Shown: positions 29,547 through 37,648 of the stretch, one piece after another | Position numbering within the stretch: the first letter of the stretch is position 1 | Layout: every line of letters starts with the position of its first letter | Assembly (NCBI GenBank): GCA_943787925.1 | Contig: CALSOH010000002.1 | Coordinates: 372,001 to 436,000 of the forward strand | Reading direction: 5' to 3' | Origin: TMED14 sp003507115 | Lineage (GTDB): Bacteria > Bacteroidota > Bacteroidia > Flavobacteriales > Schleiferiaceae | DNA: 64,000 nt | The notes under the pieces: generated by a model | Seen by the model: the letters and a program-made list of their open reading frames with translations, nothing else | The model's database searches: none | Told to the model about the DNA's origin: nothing | Translations under genes and position numbers: made by a program

Positions 29547-32500
29547 TTAGTGAAGGAGGATTACGCGTTCCGCAGCGTGCAGGGTTTGGCCATCCGATAG
29601 ACGGCGTACTCGGACCCGAGCCACGTACCAACCCGCAGGTAGAAGATGCCCATGGCCATCGGTGCCATCCCAAGAGGTAGCCTGCAAGACAGCAGAGGTG
29701 GCTTGACCCCTCCAATGGTCCTCAAACAAGCGCTGTCCGTCTGGACTGTGAATGGTCCACTCTACCTCCAAGCTATCCCCTTCCGCATTGTGCTCCACAT
29801 CCAAATAGAAGGGACCGGTACCGGGGTTGGGATAGATGCGCATAGCGCCGAGCTGAAGTTGGTCGCGGGAAATCACTACGAATTCAACGCTCCCTTCCGA
29901 GACATTATTGTAGCTATCCCAGGCACGAACCGAAAAAGTGTGCGGACCATCCGTCAAATCTTCAAAAGGCCACGTCGCTTCTCCGCGTTGGTAGGTGCCT
30001 GGATTGGCGCTGTAGCGGCTGTTCAATGAAAAGGACGCATTCCAATCGCCATCGAGGGCCCCGGTGAGGTCGTGCCCAATCCCATTGCCCACCGCATTGA
30101 TGCCGTTTTCGTCAAAAAGATGCACCAATCCCATCGGATCCGGGCCGGAAATGCCTCCCGAAACAAATAAACTATCGCCGATAAAGACGTCCACCGTGGG
30201 GCCCGTCACGTCCACGGGCGCATTCGGGTCAATGCCGCCAATCCACACCCGGAAATCGCTCCCAGAGGCATCCATCGAATCCGCTTGGGCGTAAAAGGAA
30301 AACTTTCCCTGTCCAACCTGTAGGGCAATGTCCAAAGGCATCACCCAATCCGCTGCGAAATGGCCATCTTTTGAAAGCACCTTGCCGCGGTACGCGGCAT
30401 TCGCCCACTCCCCAAAGGAAATAACGGGTCCTTCGTCATCATTTTTTAATGTATTCCGCTGAACTTTCTTGTCGTACAAAATGACATCCATGGGGCCCTG
30501 AAAATCTGTCAGGATGGCGCCCGTTGGCCCATCCTCTATGTGGCCTCGAATCCGAACCCTCGATAGGGCCTGTAGCGTATCGCTTTCTGAGGCCCCCATG
30601 GTGGGATCTAAGCGCAGGGTATTGATACTATCTAGAACCACATGGTGCTCCGGGACATTCAATCGCAGTGCTGGGTCCCCCAGGAGTGAAAAGCGCAGCT
30701 TGTCGGCGGAGGTGGTCCCATTTTTTGCGCTTCGAAGAATTTGACCAAATGTGCGGTATTGCCCCGCCTCCTTTTCGAAAATAACCCGGAAAATAGAATC
30801 GTTCAACGTGGCCGCACCATCCACGTACACCACGCGGGTGGTGCTCAGAAGGGCGATGGCTCCGCCTCCCGGGTTGAGGAGAAGAAACTCTCCGGCCGAG
30901 GTGCGCAATGGGTCGTCTAAGCGGCTAAACTCACAAGTCACGGTGACGAACAAGGGCAGTTTGGCCCCATTCGAAAAAGTCTTCGTGTCGTTGAGTTGGA
31001 GAATGTTTTCGCTGGCCCAGCCCACTTCACCCCCATGGCCGACATAGGCGGTGACCAGATTGCCCGCATTAATGGACTGGATAAGTTCTGTGCGCAAGCG
31101 CGGATAGCTCTGACTCGCACTGCTTGATTGCTGCTCATAGCTGTCCGCATACATTTTATCGATGTCCAAAAACGGATAGGCCGTATCGATCCGGTCGGCA
31201 ATAATGTTCGGAATACTCGTCAAAACAGCCTCCCATCCGTTATCGACATCGTCCGAGACGAAGAGGATTTTTTTCCGCCAGTTTCCGAGGGATTTCTGAG
31301 GGTCGGAATAAGCGATGATCTTGTCGACCACCCCTTTGGCTTCATCGAGGGTGTTGACGGGAATTCGGCCGATGCCTAGGTCCAATCCTTTCGCGCGAAG
31401 GTTATTGCCTTCGTCCTCATCCATAAAGCCATAAAAGTCGTCGGTGCTATAGGAGGAATACAAGGAGAAACTGTTGTAACTCTGGTAAATGGGGACCTGG
31501 TTCGTATTGGGCTCCACCACGCCCCGGAAATCATAGGAGGCATCGCCAAAAAGGAGCAAGTACTTGGGGCGGTCCGTGGCGGTATCCGCCCTATTCCACA
31601 AGTGACGCAGGTAATCCTTGATCGCTGAAATGTCTTGAACCCCGGACGAAAATTCGTTGTAAATCATTTGCACATCAATCGCTTGGACGCGCAATCCCCT
31701 CGAGGTATGCAAGTCGACCAAGCGCTGGGCCTGAGGAAGCAAGAAGGCCGGGGCCACGATGACATAATCCAGTGGGCCGGATTGGTGCAAATTCTGGTTG
31801 GGCACCTTTCCGAGTAGCGCGGGCGTAGGCACGGACGATTCAAAAATGGCTACCGTTTGCGCCTGCATGCCGTCCAAGCGCAAGCCCCAATTCGCGGAGC
31901 CATTGGCTGAAAATCCGATAGGCGTTATGCGCTCAGGTTGAAGCGGGTTGCTCACATTCCAAGCTTGGCCATTGGCGGCCAATCCTCCCGTTACTTGGGA
32001 CAGATTCGCCTGAACCACCGCCGTATCCGAGGGTAAAAAATGCCACACCTGGGATGTTTGCCGCCACTTGAATGGGGCATCCGCATGCACATTGACAAAG
32101 TCCAGCCATGCGGCGGCACTGGGGTTTACATCGCGGTTGAACGTGAGCGTGATGTCGCCCCATGCAGCGGCCACTGCACTCTGCTCCTGCGTCAGGGCAG
32201 CTTCATCCACATAGTCCGCACCCGAAGAGGATGCGACCGTCCCAAATGTCATCGACCCGATCGGGCCTTGAGCGCTACTGAGTTCGAGTTTGGTCCCGGA
32301 AATGGTGGAGCGTCCGACGCCACGCGCTCGAAACAAGGCCGTACTCTGGGCATCGAGGGCATCCAGGCCTAGGCCCACCTGGCGCACTAGGGTATAATCA
32401 AAGTGTTCACCAAACCATTGGCGCCCGCTTCCGACCAAGTTTTGAAGTTCTTGCTCATGATGGGCCACATGGGTAAATCGATTCAAGCCCAGAGCCGGGC

Positions 32501-32972
32501 CTGAGAGGGATGCGGCAGGCTGAATCCGTGCACCGCCTTCCGTCGTAGTCACAAAGTAGACCTGCTGGTCGCTGTAGGGGTGATGCCTGTGATCAAACCG
32601 ATCCGTCACGGCATTGAACACCCACGTGTGAGGGCTTTGACCATAAAAGTAAATTCGGTCTGGCCCCGAAAATTGACCATCGCCTCCATCCTCCACCCAG
32701 ATGGCTAAGGGGACAAGGTCCACTTCGCGCGGGCTACTGTTGCGCTCGGGCAAGACCCCGGCCGAACGGCCATACACCCCTAATTGGGACGAAACAAAGG
32801 GCGCCGTCCCCAAGCCGAGACTTTCCAAATCTGCTGCTCTCAAACTGTAGATGGCATCCTCTGACACGGCAATCTTACCCCAGTCCCCTTGATTTAAAAC
32901 CGAGGGGCTAACTTGGGCAAAGACTTGATTTACACCAACTACTAAACTAAAAATGAGGGAGCGACGCGTCAA
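29547..32972 (-). CDS. porU: PorU, type IX secretion sortase (C25 gingipain family)
   Basis: A 1141-residue surface peptidase that removes C-terminal sorting signals from T9SS cargo and links the cargo to lipopolysaccharide. The gingipain-like C25 domain spans about residues 390-770, with catalytic His in AYVGHGGEVGW (about 646) and Cys in TVTCEFSRLD (about 679). The C-terminus is an Ig-like sorting-type domain (MRIYPNPGTGPFY onward). Length fits PorU. The start is a TTG: no in-frame ATG or GTG precedes the signal peptide (RRSLIFSLVVGVNQVFAQ), and the frame stays open upstream only with ATA/ATC codons. It precedes porV, as in Flavobacterium. Confidence 0.93.
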   Translation of the reverse strand: MTRRSLIFSLVVGVNQVFAQVSPSVLNQGDWGKIAVSEDAIYSLRAADLESLGLGTAPFVSSQLGVYGRSAGVLPERNSSPREVDLVPLAIWVEDGGDGQFSGPDRIYFYGQSPHTWVFNAVTDRFDHRHHPYSDQQVYFVTTTEGGARIQPAASLSGPALGLNRFTHVAHHEQELQNLVGSGRQWFGEHFDYTLVRQVGLGLDALDAQSTALFRARGVGRSTISGTKLELSSAQGPIGSMTFGTVASSSGADYVDEAALTQEQSAVAAAWGDITLTFNRDVNPSAAAWLDFVNVHADAPFKWRQTSQVWHFLPSDTAVVQANLSQVTGGLAANGQAWNVSNPLQPERITPIGFSANGSANWGLRLDGMQAQTVAIFESSVPTPALLGKVPNQNLHQSGPLDYVIVAPAFLLPQAQRLVDLHTSRGLRVQAIDVQMIYNEFSSGVQDISAIKDYLRHLWNRADTATDRPKYLLLFGDASYDFRGVVEPNTNQVPIYQSYNSFSLYSSYSTDDFYGFMDEDEGNNLRAKGLDLGIGRIPVNTLDEAKGVVDKIIAYSDPQKSLGNWRKKILFVSDDVDNGWEAVLTSIPNIIADRIDTAYPFLDIDKMYADSYEQQSSSASQSYPRLRTELIQSINAGNLVTAYVGHGGEVGWASENILQLNDTKTFSNGAKLPLFVTVTCEFSRLDDPLRTSAGEFLLLNPGGGAIALLSTTRVVYVDGAATLNDSIFRVIFEKEAGQYRTFGQILRSAKNGTTSADKLRFSLLGDPALRLNVPEHHVVLDSINTLRLDPTMGASESDTLQALSRVRIRGHIEDGPTGAILTDFQGPMDVILYDKKVQRNTLKNDDEGPVISFGEWANAAYRGKVLSKDGHFAADWVMPLDIALQVGQGKFSFYAQADSMDASGSDFRVWIGGIDPNAPVDVTGPTVDVFIGDSLFVSGGISGPDPMGLVHLFDENGINAVGNGIGHDLTGALDGDWNASFSLNSRYSANPGTYQRGEATWPFEDLTDGPHTFSVRAWDSYNNVSEGSVEFVVISRDQLQLGAMRIYPNPGTGPFYLDVEHNAEGDSLEVEWTIHSPDGQRLFEDHWRGQATSAVLQATSWDGTDGHGHLLPAGWYVARVRVRRLSDGQTLHAAERVILLH

Positions 32973-33097
32973 GGCTAGGCAGTTACTTCGTGGATTGATT
33001 CCGGTGATTTGGTCTATTCATGTCATAAACGGGTAAAAGCCGCGTTTGTTGTTCAGGCAAATTTGCGCTCTTTTTCACGAAAGAACGAGGAAAATCG

Positions 33098-33105
33098 TAT
33101 ACTTG
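33098..33105 (+). promoter_or_regulatory. Candidate -7 box for the PorP/SprF-gldJ-murF unit
   Basis: TATACTTG differs from TAnnTTTG at one base and ends 24 bases before ATG 33130. It lies in the 157-base divergent gap opposite porU, which also holds the perfect palindrome GCAAATTTGC (33057-33066). No box for porU stands out. Confidence 0.35.
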
Positions 33106-33129
33106 TGGCTCTTAATTCGTACATCTAAC

Positions 33130-34122
33130 ATGGCAGTGAAACGCCTATTGACCATAGCTTTCGTCCTTTTGGGGCTCTCGTCCATGTACGGACAAGATCC
33201 TCATTTTACGCAATTCTATGCCAACCCACTGTATTTGAATCCCGCCTTCGCCGGTGTCAAACAGTGTCCTAAGGTCAACGTCAACTACCGCAATCAGTAT
33301 CCTTCGCTTGGGGTCTATCAGACCTATTCTGCATCCTATGACCAGTATGTCGATCGCCTCAATGGCGGGGTGGGCGTATTGATCATGCAAGACGAAGCGG
33401 CCAATGGAGCATTGAGTTTGACCGAAGCCTCCCTGATCTATTCGTATCACTTGACGGTGACGCGTGATTTCTCCATTCTATTTGGAGCTCAAGGAACCTT
33501 CCGTCAGCGAGCTTTGGATTGGAACAGTTTGACCTTCCCTGACCAAATCGATCCCTTCTACGGATTCGTGAAGCCCACAAACGAAATTGCTCCAGACAAC
33601 ACGACCAACAGCCATTTGGATTTGACCTTTGGCATGTTGGGTTTCACCGAGCACTTCTACGCTGGCATCACGGCGTCCCACGTGACGGAGCCCAATGAGG
33701 CCTTCCTTTCCAACAATGCCTTACCCATGAAGTTGTCCGCTCAAATGGGCGCCACGATTCCCTTAGGCCGCAAACGTTTATATAACTCGTTGGACAACCT
33801 CTTGATTCCCCACGTGGTTTTCCAGAGCCAAGGTGGCGCCAACCAGTTAACGGGCGGCGTTTCCTTCAACCGTGGGCCCATGACCGGTGGTATGGCTTAC
33901 CGCCAAGCCATTGGCGCCATCAGCACGAATCCCGACGCCTTGGTCTTCATCGTGGGCATTGCCCCCAACGATGTGCCCTGGACCTTCGGCTACTCCTACG
34001 ATTATACCATTTCCCCATTGAAAAATTCCTTGGGGGGTGCACATGAAATTTCCATGTCTTATCAGTTCCCTTGCCGCTCTAGTCGCACGCGCTACAGCGA
34101 GATCAAGTGTCCCAAATTCTAA
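33130..34122 (+). CDS. PorP/SprF-family type IX secretion membrane protein
   Basis: A 330-residue outer-membrane protein with signal peptide (MAVKRLLTIAFVLLGLSSMYG) and the family signature QDPHFTQFYANPLYLNPAFAG right after it. Barrel-type strands follow. PorP/SprF proteins work with surface adhesins (SprB-type) or with PorE in the T9SS. Here it sits between porU/porV and gldJ, a place where Flavobacterium has no such gene as far as I recall. The ATG at 33130 is chosen for the signal peptide; upstream in-frame ATGs lack one. gldJ starts 12 bases later. Confidence 0.9.
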   Translation: MAVKRLLTIAFVLLGLSSMYGQDPHFTQFYANPLYLNPAFAGVKQCPKVNVNYRNQYPSLGVYQTYSASYDQYVDRLNGGVGVLIMQDEAANGALSLTEASLIYSYHLTVTRDFSILFGAQGTFRQRALDWNSLTFPDQIDPFYGFVKPTNEIAPDNTTNSHLDLTFGMLGFTEHFYAGITASHVTEPNEAFLSNNALPMKLSAQMGATIPLGRKRLYNSLDNLLIPHVVFQSQGGANQLTGGVSFNRGPMTGGMAYRQAIGAISTNPDALVFIVGIAPNDVPWTFGYSYDYTISPLKNSLGGAHEISMSYQFPCRSSRTRYSEIKCPKF

Positions 34123-34133
34123 TTGATTCTGTT

Positions 34134-35720
34134 ATGAAGCTTCAATCTGTTCTTCGTTCCTGCACAGCGGCCCTCGCGGCTACGTTGCTTTTAGCCAGTT
34201 GCGGCAAAACGGCGTCGAGTACGACCGGCATGTCTTACAACGACAAGAAAAATGGCGGATTCCAAATCAACCTGAACTACCAAGGCCAAGAAACCGGACC
34301 CGGCTTAGTTTTCGTGGAGGGCGGTACGTTCATTATGGGCCGCGTCGAGGAAGATTTTATCCGCGACTGGAACAATACGCCACGTCGTGTGACCGTCGCT
34401 TCGTTCTACATGGATGAAAATGAAGTAACCAACGCGGACTACCGCGAGTACCTGTACTGGTTGCGTCGCGTATACGATTACGGTTACTACCCTCAGATTT
34501 ATCAATCCGCCTTACCCGACACCTTGGTCTGGCGCGACAAACTGGGGTATAACGAAACCTATGTCGAAAACTACCTCCGTCACCCGGCCTACAACTTCTA
34601 CCCCGTCGTGGGCGTATCGTGGGAGCAAGCCATGCGTTACTGCTCTTGGAGAACGGACCGGGTCAACGAACAGATCCTCATCGATAAGGGGATTCTCAAC
34701 GTGATGGCCAACCAAGTGGACGACCAAAACTTCAACACCGAAGTATACCTCTACAAACAGGGCGAATACACCCAACAGAACAAAAATGGCCTGAAGGACA
34801 TCTCTCCCCAGCAGGTGTATGGCAAGGAAGGCCGTCCCGCACGCATTGAAGACGGAATCTTGCTTCCCAAGTATCGCCTCCCAACAGAAGCCGAGTGGGA
34901 GTATGCTGCGTATGCCGAAGTGGGCAACCGCGTGTACAACCGCACCATCGACCGCAATAAGTACACCTGGAACGGTTCTAGCGTTCGGAATTCGGACAAA
35001 CAGAACCGCGGTGACATGTTGGCCAACTACCGCCGTGGTGCGGGGGACAACATGGGTATTGGTGGCTACTTGAACGACCAAGCCAACATCACCATGCAGG
35101 TGCGTTTCTATCCCCCGAATGACTTTGGCCTGTATGACATGGCTGGCAACGTAGCCGAGTGGGTCCTTGATATCTACCGCCCGTTGTCAGGCACGGATAT
35201 GAGTGATCATCGTCCTTTTCGAGGCAACCAGTTTGAGACCTTTGACAACAACTATGATGGCATAGGTGAATTGGCTGTTTTGACCGAGCCTCAATATGAT
35301 ACGGACAGCAGCTTGGTGCGTCTTCCTGGGCAATTGCCTGTGCGCAAGGTGTCCGAAGAGGAGAATATTGGCCGACGCAACTATCAGAAGTCCGACTATC
35401 GTGATTTCGTCGATGGTGATGTGGAATCTTCCATTTTGTATGATAAAGGAGGTGTCGCAGAAGGTGATGCCCCCATGTACGAATACGGTGAGTCCACGTT
35501 GATTGGAAACGATACCCGCGTGTTCAAAGGCGGCTCATGGAAGGACATGGCCTATTGGCTTTCTCCTGGAACGCGTCGCTATCTCGAGCAGGATTTGTCC
35601 ACAGACTTCATTGGTTTCCGTTGTGCCATGGACCGCGTTGGATTCCAAAACTTGGATGACAAGCGCAGCAAGAGCACGGCTAAGCCTAAAGAAGAGAAAT
35701 TCCGCCGCTACAAGCCCTGA
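34134..35720 (+). CDS. gldJ: GldJ, gliding-motility lipoprotein
   Basis: A 528-residue lipoprotein with lipobox LLASC (Cys23) and a formylglycine-enzyme/sulfatase-modifying-like fold: FVEGGTFIMGR near 65-75, RLPTEAEWEYAAYAE near 250, and FKGGSWKDMAYWLSPGTRR near 475. This pattern plus the neighbour murF identifies GldJ, an essential gliding/T9SS lipoprotein in Flavobacterium. The ATG at 34134 places the signal peptide; an upstream in-frame start at 34107 would overlap the PorP/SprF gene. Its TGA overlaps the murF start by one base. Confidence 0.94.
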   Translation: MKLQSVLRSCTAALAATLLLASCGKTASSTTGMSYNDKKNGGFQINLNYQGQETGPGLVFVEGGTFIMGRVEEDFIRDWNNTPRRVTVASFYMDENEVTNADYREYLYWLRRVYDYGYYPQIYQSALPDTLVWRDKLGYNETYVENYLRHPAYNFYPVVGVSWEQAMRYCSWRTDRVNEQILIDKGILNVMANQVDDQNFNTEVYLYKQGEYTQQNKNGLKDISPQQVYGKEGRPARIEDGILLPKYRLPTEAEWEYAAYAEVGNRVYNRTIDRNKYTWNGSSVRNSDKQNRGDMLANYRRGAGDNMGIGGYLNDQANITMQVRFYPPNDFGLYDMAGNVAEWVLDIYRPLSGTDMSDHRPFRGNQFETFDNNYDGIGELAVLTEPQYDTDSSLVRLPGQLPVRKVSEEENIGRRNYQKSDYRDFVDGDVESSILYDKGGVAEGDAPMYEYGESTLIGNDTRVFKGGSWKDMAYWLSPGTRRYLEQDLSTDFIGFRCAMDRVGFQNLDDKRSKSTAKPKEEKFRRYKP

Positions 35721-36985
35721 TGGAAGCCCTTTACGCATGCTTTGACGAGCATGTCGGAATCTGCTCGGACTCTCGATCTATCGAGTCCGGGCAGATTTTT
35801 TTTGCTCTGAAAGGAGAACGATTTGATGGCCATGCCTTTGCTGCAGAAGCCTTAACGCATGGAGCTTCGGCAGTCGTTATAGAAGATGCCGTACCCGGAT
35901 TGTCCGACGACCATCCCCAGGTATTCCGCGTTGCCTCCGTCTTAACCACCTTGCAAGCTCTAGCGAGGCACCACCGTCGCCAGTGGGGCAAGCCTCTTAT
36001 TGCCTTGACCGGGAGCAACGGAAAGACCACCGTGAAGGAGTTATTCGCCTCGGTACTCGGAGAGTGCTTTCATGTTCACGCTACGCGAGGCAACCTGAAC
36101 AACCATTTAGGCGTGCCCTTCACGTTACTCCAATTGCGTGCTGAGCACGACCTCGCCGTGATAGAAATGGGCGCCAACCATCAGGGCGAAATTGATGCCC
36201 TCTGCCGAATCGCTGAACCCACCCTGGGCTATATCACGAACTTTGGCCGCGCCCATTTGGAGGGATTTGGCGGTATTGAAGGGGTCATACGGGGAAAAAC
36301 AGAGATGTACCGCTATTTGCTGGAATTCGGCGGCGAACGTCTCATCAATCCGGAGGATGCGTTGCAAGTGCATCACGCGGGTCCCGGTGCGATCCCATTC
36401 CTGCCGGACTTGAACACGTGGATGGACTCCAACGGTTTTGTTCATATCGAGCGAGGGGAGACACAAATACAAAGCCACCTCAGCGGGGAATTTCAAGGTG
36501 CGAACCTCCAAGCCGCGTGGTCCCTCGGGGCATATTTTGGCCTTTCATCCGAAGCCATTTGCACCGGTATTTCAGCCTATGTGCCCAAGAATAACCGGGG
36601 TGAACTTCGAGTGACCCCTAAAAATTTAGTTTTCTTGGACGCCTACAATGCCAATCCAAGCAGCATGGAGGTCTCCTTTCGCTATGCTTTGGGAATCTAT
36701 CCAGACCGCGTCCATTACTACATGGCGGGTGACCTCTTCGAAATGGGGGAATACACAGCGGAAGAACACCAACGCATGGTGGACCTCTTTGTGGAGCTTG
36801 GGGCCGAACACGTTTGGTTGATTGGCGAGGCGTTTAGCGCCACCCAACATCCTGGGCACTACCGCAGCTTTTCCCGAACCGAAGAAGCGCTCCAGGCGCT
36901 GCACGCCGAAGCGCTTTCCAGCGCCTTCGTATGGATCAAAGGATCTCGGGGCATGGCCTTGGAGCAACTGCTTCCAGCGCTTTAA
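35720..36985 (+). CDS. murF: UDP-N-acetylmuramoyl-tripeptide--D-alanyl-D-alanine ligase
   Basis: A 421-residue Mur ligase adding D-Ala-D-Ala to UDP-MurNAc-tripeptide. Motifs: ALTGSNGKTTVKE P-loop (about 93-105), RGNLNNHLGVPFTLL, EMGANHQGEI (about 150), and DAYNANPSSME near 310. Coupled to gldJ by a TGATG overlap; gldJ-murF adjacency is conserved in gliding Bacteroidota. It converges on the small barrel gene with a six-base gap and no terminator. Confidence 0.96.
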   Translation: MEALYACFDEHVGICSDSRSIESGQIFFALKGERFDGHAFAAEALTHGASAVVIEDAVPGLSDDHPQVFRVASVLTTLQALARHHRRQWGKPLIALTGSNGKTTVKELFASVLGECFHVHATRGNLNNHLGVPFTLLQLRAEHDLAVIEMGANHQGEIDALCRIAEPTLGYITNFGRAHLEGFGGIEGVIRGKTEMYRYLLEFGGERLINPEDALQVHHAGPGAIPFLPDLNTWMDSNGFVHIERGETQIQSHLSGEFQGANLQAAWSLGAYFGLSSEAICTGISAYVPKNNRGELRVTPKNLVFLDAYNANPSSMEVSFRYALGIYPDRVHYYMAGDLFEMGEYTAEEHQRMVDLFVELGAEHVWLIGEAFSATQHPGHYRSFSRTEEALQALHAEALSSAFVWIKGSRGMALEQLLPAL

Positions 36986-36991
36986 ACCCGG

Positions 36992-37648
36992 CTAGAGGGA
37001 AACTCGCAACCCCGCACGCACCCCGAAAAAGAGAGGTAATTCCGAATATTCACGCCACGACGCCCCGGCTTCCAAGTCATTGAAACCATAGTCCATCACC
37101 CCCATCAGCACAAAACTGAGGTACTCGGTGATGGCCACGGTAGACCCCACCTGAATGCCTGCGGTCCAAAAATCGGGCGCAAAGATTGGGTTAGGGTATG
37201 CACTATGCTCGAACGAAATGGCTCGGCGATATGTCACCGTCGGCCATGCCTCCAACGTCACTTCATCGCTCAAATGCGTCACCAAACCGGCCCGCATCGG
37301 TATGGCCCAATAGCGCGCTTGAACATCGGTAACGTCATCATTCTCGAGACGATGTCCGTAATTAATCCACGACTGACCGACTCCAACCCCGAGATACAAA
37401 GGTCGAAGGTTAAAATCCACGGAAAATCCTGTCTCCCCGTTCAACCTAGATAGGAATCGATCGTTTACTTCAGGCTGCACGCCATTGAGATCTGTTCCAA
37501 TTCGGCGGAACTGGGTTCCGGGTTGCCCGTAAACGTTAAAATTCACTATGCGCTGACGAACATCGCTGTCGGTGTAATAGCGCGGTTGAGACTGCGCCTG
37601 AAGACCCAAAGACAGAGCCAGTGTGAGTAGGAGAATTATGCGTTGCAT
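36992..37648 (-). CDS. Small outer-membrane beta-barrel protein, unknown function
   Basis: A 218-residue protein with a signal peptide (MQRIILLLTLALSLGLQAQS) and alternating beta-strand patterns through to a C-terminal GVRAGLRVSL, like small Bacteroidota outer-membrane barrels. I do not recognise a named family. It overlaps the alaS stop by 13 bases and follows it on the same strand, so it probably depends on alaS transcription. Confidence 0.7.
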   Translation of the reverse strand: MQRIILLLTLALSLGLQAQSQPRYYTDSDVRQRIVNFNVYGQPGTQFRRIGTDLNGVQPEVNDRFLSRLNGETGFSVDFNLRPLYLGVGVGQSWINYGHRLENDDVTDVQARYWAIPMRAGLVTHLSDEVTLEAWPTVTYRRAISFEHSAYPNPIFAPDFWTAGIQVGSTVAITEYLSFVLMGVMDYGFNDLEAGASWREYSELPLFFGVRAGLRVSL

